DNA from: Diaporthe sp. PMI_573
Taxonomy: Eukaryota; Ascomycota; Sordariomycetes; Diaporthales; Diaporthaceae
Direction of reading: 5' to 3'
Length of the DNA: 64,000 bases
Assembly: GCA_021399435.1 (NCBI GenBank)
Contig: JAJTUP010000033.1
Location: 682,001 to 746,000, forward strand
Of this stretch, positions 21,337 through 33,339 are shown in pieces (positions within the stretch are counted from its first letter, which is position 1; each line of letters opens with the position of its first letter). The notes under the pieces are model-generated. The model saw only the letters and a list, made by a program, of their open reading frames with translations, made no database searches and was not told the DNA's origin. Made by a program: the position numbers and the translations under genes.

Positions 21337-22501
21337 TATTTATGCGTGTATGCATGTTTACTTGTGATGATGACGGGCCTGCCATCTATTTTTACCCTCT
21401 TTGTCAGCCAGGGAGTGAAACAAGACAGCACGAAACGGCCGTAAACGCAGGCCGGGCTGGATGGTCGTGATCATGTTGAGCCAGATTTTGCTGTGTTTTC
21501 GTCAGCGTCCTCCTCGTCGTCGTCCCTCTCCCTCCTGCTCCACCCACCACTGCTGCTGCTGCTGCTCCTGCGAGGCCATACCTGTGTACACGGCATCATG
21601 CTGCGTAGAGCCGGGATTCGCAGTGGGCACCTGAGGTCTGAGGTGGGGGCCGCCCGCGGGTGAGCTCCCCAAGCGCCGCGGGCGTTTCGATCCCCGCTGC
21701 GAGAGCGAAGAAACGTGGACCAGGTAGGTAGACCGACGGACCACCTGCTGGCCTGTGCGGCAAGCGAGCCGGGGTGGACCAGGATGGCACAGGCCCCCCT
21801 CCCCTCTGTTGGCCCCTTCCCTGCTGGAGGTTGGGGGTTGGAGGCTGGTGGGCCTACTGGGCCTGCTGGGCCTGCTGGGCTGGACCGGGCCCGGCAGGGC
21901 TGGTCGACCGTTTGTCTAGGCTGGGTTGATTGAAGGTGAGTCCTCCTCCACCTCCTCCTTCCTTCTCCCGCGGCTGCTATTCTGAGAAAAGGCTATCCCG
22001 TCGATCGCCCCAACATCCAATCCGAATCCAGGCCAACTAACCCCCCTCCGAACTCCCGACCTCGACCTGCACCCGCCTGTCTTTCGTCTTTTTATCTTTT
22101 TCTCCCCCCCTCATTCGCAGCATCCCGTCTAATGCCCGTTCCCCGTCCGTTCCCACTCTTCAACTCGCACTTCTGACTCCCATCCGAGGGCTGGGCCATC
22201 GTTCCGTTGCATTCACGTCCCCGTGTCGTGCCTTGTCCGCACACCTCGACCTTGGACACGACAGCCAGATACATCACTCAAGGGTCCAACTCCACCCCTC
22301 TGGCGCATGTTTACTGCCACTGCCGCTGCCAGCACCAATATCATCACCAACACCAATACGGACAACGAGGGAGGGGGGAAAAGTTAAGGCCAGGCGCCGT
22401 GCAACTGGTCTAGAGCTGCAACTCGGCCACAAACTGCATCTTCAACTCGAACTCGAGCACCCCGCCCCCCCAAGAGGTGGGTGGCCAACCTGACCGTCAC
22501 A

Positions 22502-25499
22502 ATGAGCCACGACCAGTACGACGACGAAGACTACCAGGATGGCGGTTACCCAAATCCCGAACAGGCCTACGATGAGCCAAACGGCTTTGAAGACTCCTAC
22601 GACGACCGTAATACCCCCAACGATGCCGAGGACTACGACCCCAATACCTACGGCAGCCGGGACTATGACGACCCTCCACAGGACGCGTATCCGGACGACC
22701 CCCCTGCGGATGACTTCGATAGTCCCACCCTCGACCAAGACTTCACCGGCGACCCCAGGCACATCTCCCAGGTCTACCAGGATGAGGCCGGCGACGTCAC
22801 CGACCACGACCCAATCGCCGAGTACCTCAAGAGCAAAGATCCCGACTGGGACGTCCAGCCGCCCGAGGCCAAGAACCTGCTAGACCTCCCCGAGGACATC
22901 CTCCGCCTGGTTATCAAAGAGGCAAGTACACCCTCAAGGTTCCGTGCGCCATCCTCAGTCTGGACCCGCACCGCTCGCCGGCTGCCTCTGCCTGTTGTGT
23001 CGCCAAACCCGGGCCCCAGAGTCATGCTAACAGTGGCCAATCGCAGATCACGCATACAAACGACCTTACCTCCCTGGCCCTGACCAACTCGGCCCTCTAC
23101 AAACTCGCAATCCCTCACATCTACTCGCGATTCGACATCGTCTGGCCCGATGCCCACACCACCGCCACCGAGGCCAAGAGCGTCGATGCCCTGACATACG
23201 GCCTGTCGACGCTCTGTCTGGGGAGCTCTTTCGCCCGCACGACCACCCGGTTCCGTAATTACGGGGACCAGACCCCGGCACCCATCAAGTTCGGAGACAA
23301 CAACTATGCACAGCACACGCGCAAGTTCTCGCTCGGCAACGGGCCCAACGACTGGGTTGCTGAGTACATGATCAACAAGGAGAGCGGCAAGATGCTGGGC
23401 ACCCTGGTGGCCTTGGCCGTGTCTAAGATGAAGAGTCTCGAGACCTTCATCTGGGACATGCCCACGGGCGTCCTCTCCGACATCTTCATCGCGCTGGGCT
23501 CCCTGCCGGACGAGGAAACTCGCGAGTGCATGCTAGAGCGCGTCTGGATCCGGTGGCATGACAACAATGACACCGGCGCCTCCCCGTCTTCCTCATCGAG
23601 TCCCGCTCCGGCCGCGCCTCAGGCAGCCGTGGTGCCAGCCGGCAGCACCCTCACGCCCATTGGTATAGCGCTCCCTTCAACTGCCTCGCACCCGGCCCCG
23701 AGCCCGCCCATCACCTACTCGGAAAATCAGGTCGAATACCCGACGTTCAGTGTCCTGCCGCCCCTCAAGAGCCTCACGGTTCTGGATGTGGATGAGCTGG
23801 CTTACCTCGATGAGATGGCCGTCCTGGTCGAGCGGTCCAAGGATATCCTCCAAGAGCTCAGGCTGGGAGTCTCTGCCAAGGCTGTACACAAGGACTTTGT
23901 GCAGACATGGGACAGCCCCGAGCTACAGCAGGTAGACCACGACGCAAGGTGGCCCGGTGAGAGCGCCATTGGCGACCGGAGACTCGGTGGCATCTTGGGG
24001 GTGCTTGTGGGGCGTGTATATGACATCCGGAGGAAGTTACCCAAGACCAAGCCAACTCCACCTTTGCCCTTGCCTGAAAGCAGTCCTGGGCAGCAAACCC
24101 CGCTGACAGGAGAGTCCGGCGCGCCGTCCCTGTCGGCAGGTGCTCCACCCCCACCATTCTCGGGCGAGCCAAGCCCTGCGGCTGGGACACCGTCCACCGA
24201 CACGGAGATGAGCTCGAGGCGTTCTTCGGCCCTGAGGACACCAGGCGCTTCAGGAACCGGCACCCCAGCGAGGAAGAGACTGGACGGGAAGCTCAAGCTG
24301 ACGACCCTGGAGCTGGAGAGGGTGCCACTCTCTATGCAGGTCTGCAGCAAGGCATTCGACTGGACCGTGCTGGCCAGCCTGACGATTCTCGACTGCGCCC
24401 AGCATGAGAACCTGTGGAAACTGCTGAAGAAGCAGTTCGAGCCCAGGCCTCTGGAGTCTGGCTTCGGGATCTCCCCGACTTCGAGCAAGCCGGTGCCGAA
24501 CGGTCCAATGGAGTACCAGCTGGGTCTGAAGAGCATCCACACGGATCAGACATCCCCGTCCCTCATTGCCTTCATCAAGGAGACATTGGCTCCCAACTCC
24601 CTGGAGTGTCTGTTCCTGCAAGACCGGAGGCGTGGCACCGCTGCCAGCGCCCCTCCACAGGTCACGATCGATTCGATCTTCAAGGGGGCCATCAAGCGGC
24701 ACCGGAACAGCCTGAAGAAGCTCCTCCTCGACAGCTCGAACAAGGCCACGTCGTCGGGGGCGAACTCTGCCGAGACCATGAGGTGGCGGTCCTGGTGCCT
24801 GACCAGCGACCTGCTGCAGTACGTGACGAGCGGCCGGATGAGGAGGCTGAAGGAGCTATCCGTCTCCATCGACTACAAGGACTGGGTAATTATGTCTTGT
24901 TTCTTGCATGGCTAAGAAGGTGCGATTACTAACAGCGGAGTCAGCACACATTCCTGCAACGCCTCCCTCACATGACACAGCTCCGGTCGCTCCACATCCC
25001 ATACATGGCGGATCACGTCATGGGCAACTTCGAGCCCAAGGAGTTGGTGATGCAGGTGGCGGACATCATCACACTTTGCCCGGAGATCCAGCTCTGCTAT
25101 GTGGGCATATCGACCAAGTGCTTCGAGATCATGGAGCAGCGTGCGTCTGATGCCGCAGGCTCGGGCCTCTTGGGTGGCAACGGCGGCGCGGCCAACGGCG
25201 GGAACGGCCACGGCTCGAATATGGACCAGCCGCCGGCAGAGGTGGACGAGGCCACCGACGAGGACGAGAACGACACAGAAGACAATTCCGATGACCCGGA
25301 CGACTCGGACGAGGAGGGCACGCCCACGAGCCCGACAGACCCCGACGAGACTCAGTCTGAGGAACACCACAGCGACGAAGACTCGGACGACGATGACTCG
25401 TTTGTGGAACCGGCGGCCAAGACGCGTCTGCGCCTGAGGGAGATTCTCTTTTACGACGACAAGGTGGCCATCTTCAAGGCCAGGCACGGGCGGTTATAG
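22502..25499 (+). CDS. F-box protein with acidic N- and C-termini
   Basis: Three exons, 22502-22921, 23047-24885 and 24945-25499, giving 937 residues. Intron 1 (125 nt) is GC-AG with donor GCAAGT. Intron 2 (59 nt) is GT-AG with a TACTAAC-like branch site. The first junction joins NLLDLPEDILRLVIKE to ITHTNDLTSLALTNSALYKL, which is the F-box helical pattern; the motif is split by the intron. F-box proteins bind Skp1 and bring substrates to SCF ubiquitin ligases. The first 100 residues are Asp/Tyr/Pro-rich. The middle has a Pro/Ser-rich linker between blocks that look like degenerate leucine-rich repeats (LKSLTVLDVDELAYLDEM). The C-terminus is highly acidic (DEDENDTEDN). Substrate is unknown. 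Confidence 0.85.
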
Positions 25500-26476
25500 A
25501 CGACTGCATAGCGTGCAGATGAGTCGTCAGCCGGCTGGCTCGAATTGTCCGAGGCCCGGGTCAAGTTGTGCTTCGCGTAGTGTCAGACTGCTGTGGCCAG
25601 AGCGCGGTGAAGTCGTCGGGCGTGGCGGGGCGCCTTGTGGGGCAGGATAACAAACAGTGACGTTCGACATGAGGAGGCGTTAGGGTCATTTTGCCTGGAG
25701 ACGGCCAGGTTGATGTCGGTGGTGAGCAGGCACGGGAGCCACTAGTTGGGTCAAACCCTCGGCTGGCCGTAACGAACCAACAGGATATGCATGTGTAACG
25801 GAAAGGTTAGACTAGCGAAGAATTTGCGGGTAATACCCCATGGGCTTTCAAGGGAAGGGCTAATGATGGTGCGGACCGGTTGCCCAGGTCCCCCCAAAGA
25901 GAGCACTGGCGGGGGAGGGGAGGGTATGATACACTCACCTGTCGCAGCCAGGATTAATTTGTATACTAGATTGCAGTGGGTGGTGGTTTTGGTGGATTGA
26001 GCAGACAAATGTCACGATTCTTTCTTGGGCGAGAGCGGCGACAGGACTACATCTGGCTCTACGATATTGTGTGCTACACGATAAGAAGGGGACGACGGTG
26101 AGGTCAGCAGGCCGACCCCTGCCCCCTGCCCCCTGCCGAGGTGGAGCTTACCCCAGCTTCAAACAATCGGTCGGCAACCCCCCACCTCAAACGCGCCTGG
26201 TGCGGTGTACCTCGGTACAGGCAACGCGGAGCCGAAGGACTCGATGTGCCTTTGATCGTGGACTCCTGGAACCCTCTCTCTCTCTCCAGCAAGCTCACCC
26301 CATCATGAGGTCAGGTCTCAGGTCTTCTCGACTACATGGTCAACATCAGGACGCAGCATAAGCATACATAGCCTGCGACATTGGCCGAACCGCCTGCTAT
26401 TTCTTCAACACTTTACCCGCCTCTCTCGCTTGGACTTGCTCTCACTCACTCACTCACTCTCGCCCTCACCCCCGAC
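25500..26476. other. Intergenic DNA between F-box and kinase-like genes
   Basis: 977 bp without a supported gene. A CTCA tetranucleotide run (26441-26458) and CT-rich DNA precede the next start codon and probably belong to its promoter or leader. Confidence 0.5.
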
Positions 26477-27786
26477 ATGGCCGGCCCGGTCCGCCAGCCC
26501 ATCGACGTCGCCGCCCTCGAGGCCTACATCTCGCGGTCGGTGCCCGACATCTCGCCGCCCCTGGACGTCAAGCAGTTCGGGTACGGCCAGAGCAACCCGA
26601 CCTACCTGCTCACCTCCAAGCCCACCGGCCAGCGCTTCGTCCTGCGCAAGAAGCCCCCCGGCAAGCTGGTCTCCAAGACCGCCCACAAGGTCGAGCGCGA
26701 GTACCGCATCATCCACGCCCTGCGCAACACCGACGTCCCCGCCCCGGCGGCATACGTCCTGTGCGAGGATCCCGCCGTCATCGGCACCCCCTTCTACATC
26801 ATGGAGTTCCTCGACGGCCGCATCATCGAGGACCCCTCCATCCCCGGCGTCTCCCCACACCACCGCTCCGAGATGTGGTCCGACGCCATCCGCACCCTGG
26901 CCAAGCTTCACAGCGTCGACCCCACCCGCGTCGGGCTCGGCGACTTCGGAAGGTCCACCGGCTTCTACACCCGCCAGGTCAAGACCTGGAGAACCATCTG
27001 TGAGGCCCAGGCCAGCGTCGCCGACGTCGACACCGGCATAGAGGTCGGCCACCTGCCGCACTTTGCCGACATGACCGCCTTCTTCGAGGACCCGGCCAGC
27101 CAGCCCACCGACAGGGGCACTCTGATCCACGGCGACTACAAGATCGACAACCTTGTCTTCCACAAGACCGAGCCGAGGGTCATAGGCATCCTGGAGTCAG
27201 TCCTCTCCTCCTCCTTCCTCCTCCCTCCTTCCTCCTTCCTCCCGCCTCCCGCCTCCTGTCTCCCGTCTCCCTTGCCTTGTATGTGAGGGCTTCTTTTTTA
27301 CTGACAGCACAAACCCACGCTCGCCCACCCTACAGCTGGGAGATGTCTACCATTGGTCACCCCCTCTCTGATCTTGCCAACGCCCTGATGCCCTTCTCAT
27401 CCGCCCGCACCGTGAATGGGCCACCCGACGCCAGGATCCCGCACGCCCAAGCCGCCTTCCTGCCCGGCACCACCCCGGGCCTCCCGGCCCCGGAGCAGCT
27501 CGCCTCCACCTACGCGACCGCCGCCGGGCTCGGCAGCGGCAGGTGGGACGGCATGGGGCAGGAGCTCAAGTGGACCCTGGCCTTTGCCACTTTCCGCCTC
27601 AGCGCCATATGCCAGGGCATCGCCGCCCGCGCTGCCGTCAGGCAGGCCAGCAGCGCCAACGCCCAGATGCTCGGCAATGCGAGGGGCCCCGTCGCCGAGC
27701 TCGCCTGGACCTTGGTCCAGGAGTCTGACGAGCAACGGGCCACGGCAAAAGGCCCCAGGGCAAAGGGCCCCAGCGCGCGGATCTAG
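26477..27786 (+). CDS. Aminoglycoside phosphotransferase-fold kinase-like protein (ACAD10/11 N-domain type)
   Basis: Two exons, 26477-27195 and 27336-27786 (GT-AG intron of 140 nt, CT-rich), giving 389 residues. The APH fold is clear: [12 protein letters not shown] (nucleotide loop), FVLRKKPPG (ATP-binding Lys), [16 protein letters not shown] hinge, HGDYKIDN catalytic loop (His218-Asp220-Asn225), and [15 protein letters not shown] (metal-binding Asp240), which exists only after splicing. The same domain precedes the acyl-CoA dehydrogenase domain in ACAD10/ACAD11, where it phosphorylates 4-hydroxyacyl-CoAs. Here it stands alone, as in many fungi. A similar lipid-related substrate is an inference. 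The ATG at 26477 is the first ATG of the frame. The C-terminus (SARI) is not a convincing peroxisomal signal. Confidence 0.87.
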
Positions 27787-28818
27787 TAGCGAGGGCCTCA
27801 AAAGGCCGTGGAAGAATGATGGTATATCCCCGGGCTACCAAATAGTCGATTCATGGAAAACACACGCCTCTTTCCACATGACTCCAAGAGGCTCAGGTTA
27901 CTTGTTGCAGTGGGAGCCCCCGCCCCCCCGGGCCTGGTGTACCTCCCCGTCCGCGATAGGTGAGAGCTGTTTGTCCTGGCGTGACATTTATTCTACAATG
28001 CCTGCGCGCGTGAGTACACACTAGTAAGAGACGACTGTTGTAATTCCCGCTGCCGTTTAGTTGCCGACACCACCCGAGTCACACAGCCCGGCCAGGTCCT
28101 ACCTACTATAAATTGCATGACAGACTGCCATGTCACACACATTATTCCAGTAACACAGCCACATTCTGGATTTTTCCCCCTACGGAATAACCTCCTTTGT
28201 TATAACTCTCTGTGGGGCAACCTCGTATGGGATGACAATCCCTGGGATGCCCTCCTACTGTTGGAGGGTGTTCCATACGAGGTTATTCTGTAGGAGGATG
28301 GTCAGTGAGCACTTCCCAGGGTGGATCACTCGTGTACATGGATGCTGTGGCCGCTTAGCGGGTGGTACGTACGGGATGGTAAGGGGTAATGTAAAGATCA
28401 GAGACGATGGACGGGCCCGTCCTGCCCTTACGGGTTGCAGTCATCACGGTGCCAGCGTCCCCCGGTGACCGCATGGCCGGCATGGCCCCGGAATATGTGG
28501 ATACGTGCCAGTACGTGCGTATGGCCGTACTCCCGTATTCCCGCAGATTTCATTCGTCCGCTAGGGCTAGCCCCTGTGGCGATCTCTTCAACGTCCATGC
28601 ATGAGCGGGTGCTAATCAGGAAAGTGGTCCTGAGCATCCATCTCGTGGCATCCTCCCCAGCCTTGAGATCTTTGTATTGGTTGGACCACCTGCATGCATA
28701 TGGTGCGTTTATATAAAGTGCGGCCTTATGGCCACCCAAGTCAGGGTCGAGGGCGAAAGCGCAAACGCAGTGCTCAGCATTGATCCCTCTGGTGCGGTAG
28801 AACTCTCATCTCGCCAAC
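27787..28818. other. Intergenic DNA upstream of the saponin hydrolase-like gene
   Basis: 1.0 kb containing repeat copy B (about 28145-28385). A TATATAAAG box-like sequence near 28710, about 110 bp before the ATG at 28819, is a plausible core promoter. No supported gene. Confidence 0.5.
28145..28385 (+). repeat. Dispersed repeat, copy B, with nested foldback
   Basis: Shares the 5' block (GTAACACAGCCACAT) and 3' block (GATGCTGTGGCCGC) with the other copies. Inside are inverted repeats. The 16-bp arm at 28179-28194 pairs with 28279-28294 with one mismatch. A perfect 12-bp arm at 28219-28230 pairs with 28273-28284. No coding capacity. MITE-like or foldback-like. Boundaries are approximate. Confidence 0.78.
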
Positions 28819-30717
28819 ATGCGCGTCTCATATAATGCTGCCCACGCACTCGCACTGCTGGCCGTGTCCGGCGCCGTAGCACACGGCGGCTCCAAGAGGG
28901 TCACCGGCTTGGCCGAGCCCCCTCCACCCGAGCCCGTCGAGGTCGTCGAGCTGCCACAGCCTCCTGCCACGGCCAACACCACCGAGGGTGCCTGCACCTC
29001 AGCCATCAGCCCCGGCGGCACCGGATGCATAGCCCGTACCGGCCTCCAGAGCGGTGACTTTACCCCAGACGGCCTCCATGTGGTAGCAACAGCCACCTAC
29101 GTTGGCGCCCCAGGCGCCCCGGACCCCTCCAGCATCTACTCGGGCGTGCAGTTGATCCTCGTCAAGGCCGACGGCACCACCTTCCCCAACGGCGAGGCCT
29201 GGAAGTGCATAACCTGCGGCGTTCCCGAGGCCAACCGGGCCGGCGTGACGGGCGACCTTGCCTCGTACCCGCAGACCTTCCACGACGGGGCGCGGGCACT
29301 GTCCGGCATCAACATCATCGACTGTGGCGGCGCCGAGCTCGCAAGCGAGGCCTGCACGCCCGACAGAACGCACGTGTACCCTCTCTTCCTGGACGACGGC
29401 TCCGAGGCCGGACTCGCGATCCGCGAACTGCGCCTCCACCCGGATAACCTTCACATCACGTGGAACAGCTTCAGCGTGTCGACCACCGGCCTGCTCGACG
29501 AGTTCACCGGCATCTCCCGTCTACAGTTCAACGAGCCAGCGTCGAGGTACGACCTGGTCAGCACGACCATCCTGCGCAGCCCGGACCGCCCCCACCCGCT
29601 CTCGGTCGCAGACGACGGCGAGACGCTCATCTTCAACGGTTCCGCCCTCCTCGTGGGCGAGCTGCGCGGCTGGAGCGGCACAGGGAAGGAGGTCACGTAC
29701 GTGGGATACCCCGTCGAGTCCTGCAACATCGACGTCTTCGCCGCCGACCTCGCCACTGGCGCCGTCCGCCGTCTCACCACCCACCCCGGTTACGTCGATC
29801 CCATCAGCGTGTCGCCTGACGACCAGTGGCAGATTGTCCTAGACACACGTGGGACGCGGAGGACCGAGTTCATGGCGGCGCTGCGGACCGTGCCGCCCGT
29901 CACGGACCTAATCACGGCCACCGCAAGCTCCTCGGTGCGCAACAACGGCGTGCGGCGCTTCTTCCAGCCCTTCCTGCTCGACCGCGACGGCGACCGCGGC
30001 CTGTACTTTGGCCAGCAGCTAAATGCCGCCGGAAATGGCAGCGCCGGCGCCGTCAACGACCCCAACTGGAACGCAGGCGCTGACCCGCGCTGGAGCCGGG
30101 ACGGTACAAAGGTCGCCTACTACCAGTGGCTGGCCGTCGCCCCGGCATGCGGCGGCGACAACCCACTCCCTTGCGAGCCGTCGCCGTACCCCGACGGCCG
30201 CGCGGCACGCATCATGGTCGCCCACCTGACCGGCCGCAAGCCCCTCGCCGTCCCGAAGCCCTCCGAGCTCGAGATCCCGGACGAAATCCCCTGGGGCATC
30301 AGGTATTCGCCTGGCTTGCAGATCCCCGACATCCCCACCGTCCCCGCGGGCGCCTACACGCTGTACGGCACGGCGGGTGGCCACGCCAACGTGTCGATCG
30401 TCTGGGATCCGGCCACCAACTCCACCATCAAGTCCGTCGCCGCCACGTACCACGACTTCTCCAACGATGGGGACAACGTGCTCACCGGGTTCGAGAACGT
30501 CACCTTCACGGCCCTGAACCTCACCAATGGCCACTGGGACTGGTTCTCGAACCTGACATCCACGGGCCCTGTCACCAGTGGGACCAAGGTCACAAGCAAC
30601 GATGGCTTCCACTTTGAGGTGGACGCGCTGTATAACTTCTTCACCGCCAACGGGACTCTCGTTACCAAGGTTGACGGCTTCGCTGCCTGGGTGCAGCCTC
30701 CTTGCAATAACTGCTAG
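28819..30717 (+). CDS. Secreted beta-propeller protein, saponin hydrolase-like
   Basis: Single exon, 632 residues. The N-terminus (MRVSYNAAHALALLAVSG) is a likely signal peptide cleaved near residue 21. The mature start (PEPVEVVELPQPP), SGDFTPDGLHVVATATYVGAP, WKCITCGVP, IRELRLHPDN and DPISVSPDDQW agree with my memory of fungal saponin hydrolases and their TolB/WD-like propeller repeats. Several N-glycosylation sequons occur near the C-terminus (NVT, NLT). The enzyme described in saprophytic fungi releases the sugar chain from soyasaponin. Substrate here is not proven and could be another plant glycoside. It has its own TATA-like promoter and faces a Zn2Cys6 regulator tail to tail. Secretion is fairly sure; the enzymatic call is moderate. 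Confidence 0.78.
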   Translation: MRVSYNAAHALALLAVSGAVAHGGSKRVTGLAEPPPPEPVEVVELPQPPATANTTEGACTSAISPGGTGCIARTGLQSGDFTPDGLHVVATATYVGAPGAPDPSSIYSGVQLILVKADGTTFPNGEAWKCITCGVPEANRAGVTGDLASYPQTFHDGARALSGINIIDCGGAELASEACTPDRTHVYPLFLDDGSEAGLAIRELRLHPDNLHITWNSFSVSTTGLLDEFTGISRLQFNEPASRYDLVSTTILRSPDRPHPLSVADDGETLIFNGSALLVGELRGWSGTGKEVTYVGYPVESCNIDVFAADLATGAVRRLTTHPGYVDPISVSPDDQWQIVLDTRGTRRTEFMAALRTVPPVTDLITATASSSVRNNGVRRFFQPFLLDRDGDRGLYFGQQLNAAGNGSAGAVNDPNWNAGADPRWSRDGTKVAYYQWLAVAPACGGDNPLPCEPSPYPDGRAARIMVAHLTGRKPLAVPKPSELEIPDEIPWGIRYSPGLQIPDIPTVPAGAYTLYGTAGGHANVSIVWDPATNSTIKSVAATYHDFSNDGDNVLTGFENVTFTALNLTNGHWDWFSNLTSTGPVTSGTKVTSNDGFHFEVDALYNFFTANGTLVTKVDGFAAWVQPPCNNC

Positions 30718-31442
30718 CTGTTGATCCATGTGAGAGGGTAGGCTGTTGCCACCTAATAGTGAACACTGTAAATAATGATGCCTAGACAAAACTCTTGCTA
30801 TGGTCTGCAAGCAGTATAATGAACGATGAGATGCTGTTTTCGCGCCGCGCAGATTCCCATCGTCAGCTTGCGCGTATCAAAACTACAAGCGGTGCAACGT
30901 CCTTGACTTATATGTACCATGAAACCTGAGCGGCTGGGCCATTGCTTGCAGCCAATCCTGCCAACCTGGATGGGCATGCTCATGGGCAAACTCTTTGATA
31001 GTCATGCGCGGTCCCCATTCAGGACAGGACAGGAATACTGGGTTGCGCTGCCGCATCAACGGCTCATCGTCCAAGCCGTCAAACCAGCACGCAATAGGCG
31101 CCAAGCACAACAAGAAGAGAAAGAAAGGGGGATCCAGGGGGCGGGCACCACCAGCCTAGCTGCTAATTGACCTCTGACGACCTTGATTACAGGAGAGCGA
31201 ACCGGGCCCGATATTTTCTTGTAGATATGATCGCATGCACTTTCCATCACCGCAGCGCTGCCTTTGTAGCCAGTGTACATCAGTTGGCTTTGTTACATCC
31301 TAGATCAGCTTGTGGCATCCAAGACCGACAGACCACCTACTGAAGCTTCTTCAATCCGTTGTGCGCGTGTGCCGAGTCCATCCCGATCGATTCCGTCATT
31401 TGCCAATGCCACGTCCAACGCACATTCTCAAATTCCCACCCG
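30718..31442. other. Convergent 3' region, hydrolase / Zn2Cys6 regulator
   Basis: 725 bp where two genes converge. No reading frame, repeat or clear terminator can be supported. Confidence 0.5.
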
Positions 31443-33339
31443 TCATTGTCTAGGCCTGGGCGATGACAGGTCGATTATAACCGGGACCCCGATCACCTCG
31501 CCTAATTCGTCGGGCCTGCGCTGTGCGAAGGTACAGATCAACTTCTGGCTCGCGGGCAAGTCGTCCTCCCATCGGGCATCGCCCCAATAGTACCTCGATT
31601 CGGTGGGGATGTACAGCTCGCCATCAGCACCACGGACACCGCCCTGTTCCTCTAGCTCCATCAATGCTTTGGCGCCTTGATAACTCGCTATCGTGTCCCA
31701 GCCGTTCTCGCGCCACCATATTCGCTCGAGAACGCTCAACGCCTTCCGTCGGATAGGGCCGAGTCGACACCGAGTGACAACGAACCCTAGCACCGACACA
31801 ACGCCGAAGCTCTCAAATGTATAACCTGTGTGCGGCGCTGGTGAGTAGTGCCCCGGTGTGCGCCGGTCCTCCGTGTCGTCCTCGCCCTCGCCGAGGCCAA
31901 GTCCTAGAATCTCCGCGCAGCTTTGGACAATGCTCTCGAACCTGGCAATGTGGTAGTCGAAACCCATCCGAGTACGGTCCAAGCCTTCCGAGGCCCAGAT
32001 AAAGATCGTGTCGTATTGCAGCCGGATGAGTTTCAGGCCGCGTAAGTAGACCGCGTCTAGACCTGGCGCAGGGTGTAATCCGCAAATAAACCGTTGCCAC
32101 CGAAGGAGGCGCCGTAGAAGGTCAGCCTGCTCCGCGCATGCTTTCTCGTACACCCCAGGGTCTCTGCTGTGTTTTGTGTAATCGGTATGCCGCAGCCACA
32201 CGAGACAGCGGGAGGTGAAGGAAGTCCAGATGGCGAGAATGCTGTCTACTGAAGATGCCGTGACAGGCCGATCGCCCCAATCCGGCGGAGGGCTGGAGTC
32301 AACGAACATGTTGCTTGGCATAGTGAATACGTTGCCCTTCTGAGATTGATATAGTGGGTTGTGGCCGCAGAGCACTACGGAATTGACAGTCAGCTTCCGA
32401 GGCCAAGCCGAGGCGTGGGTGCCCAAGAGAACACATTCTGCACGCAGACTGCCTCACGTCCTGCGGTCATCCCAAGAATTGAGACCGACAGCGCAATCCA
32501 TGGGAATAGCGTTTGAATGGGTCGGACTATGTCTCCCCCCCCCCCCCCGGCTGCATGATGGAGTTCTCCTTACTATAGACTTGAAGCATGAGACAGGCCA
32601 GTCTCTCCATTTCTTGGTTTACGACTGGAGCCTTGGAACCTCGGCGGATCTCGTCCTGCAGGACCTTGAGGCCAGACAGCAGTGCCTCGGCGGCCTGGTT
32701 GTTGCTCTGGAGCATGGTGAATGCTACTAGCAGAGGTGTGACAATGAAGGCGGTTCGGGAGGGGAGGTTTTCGATGCCATTGGCCATCATCTCACGAAAC
32801 AGAGCCAGGGCTTTTGTGTGATGGCAAATTGCAGCCCTACCGTGGGTCGGAGCCACCAAGGGGTACGAGGCGGCACCCAAGGCAAGCATGGCGTGGCGAA
32901 TGCAAGGATCCGTGAGAGTCTCGCAGAGAACGGTCTGGGACCAGAAGGAGGAAGGGAGATAGCCGGACAGCTCCGTCACGGCGTGGGAGCGGAAGAAGTC
33001 GAAGTAGAGGACATCTGAGCCATGGAGGCAGATGGACGGCAGAGTCCTCCCGACCGTGATTGCGAGCCCACCTGGCTGGGCGGGAGTCTGGCGGGGGAGA
33101 AGCCTGCGTACCACTGGCTCTGGCTTCCGTGGCCTCTGCTCGCCGAGAAGGGCGCTGTAGCCTCTGCACATCTGCCCAGCCTTTGCACAGCGTAGACAGG
33201 TTGGTTTGACCTCATCGCACTTGACGCGGCGCTCCTTGCACGTGATGCAACCAGTGCGCACCTTCGATGTGCAGGCTCGCTTCCGCGTCCCTCTAGACTG
33301 CAGTGGCGGCGTCGGAGCCTCTGACACGTTGCCACCCAT
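31443..33339 (-). CDS. Zn2Cys6 fungal transcription factor
   Basis: Two exons on the minus strand, 32574-33339 and 31443-32374, giving 565 residues. The intron (199 nt, GT-AG, acceptor CCGTAG after a GCTGAC branch site) contains a C14-C16 homopolymer on the + strand. The binuclear cluster is Cys31-x2-Cys34-x6-Cys41-x6-Cys48-x2-Cys51-x6-Cys58 with an [11 protein letters not shown] core. The remainder is the helical fungal regulatory region ([31 protein letters not shown]). Such proteins bind CGG half-sites and commonly control neighbouring metabolic genes. It converges with the saponin hydrolase-like gene and is divergent from the OFD1/TPA1-like gene. Regulation of the hydrolase is only a positional guess. 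Confidence 0.88.

Larger units (their letters stand above)
20615..22501. other. Intergenic DNA before the F-box gene
   Basis: 1.9 kb. It holds GGCAGC and CATTGC microsatellites, a GCT-rich patch at 21550-21575, a CCTGCTGGG patch near 21850, and CT-rich then CAAC-rich DNA from about 22,050. The last of these is probably the promoter and leader of the F-box gene. A weak HET-like frame on the minus strand at 20819-21208 is treated as a finding, not as a gene. Confidence 0.5.
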
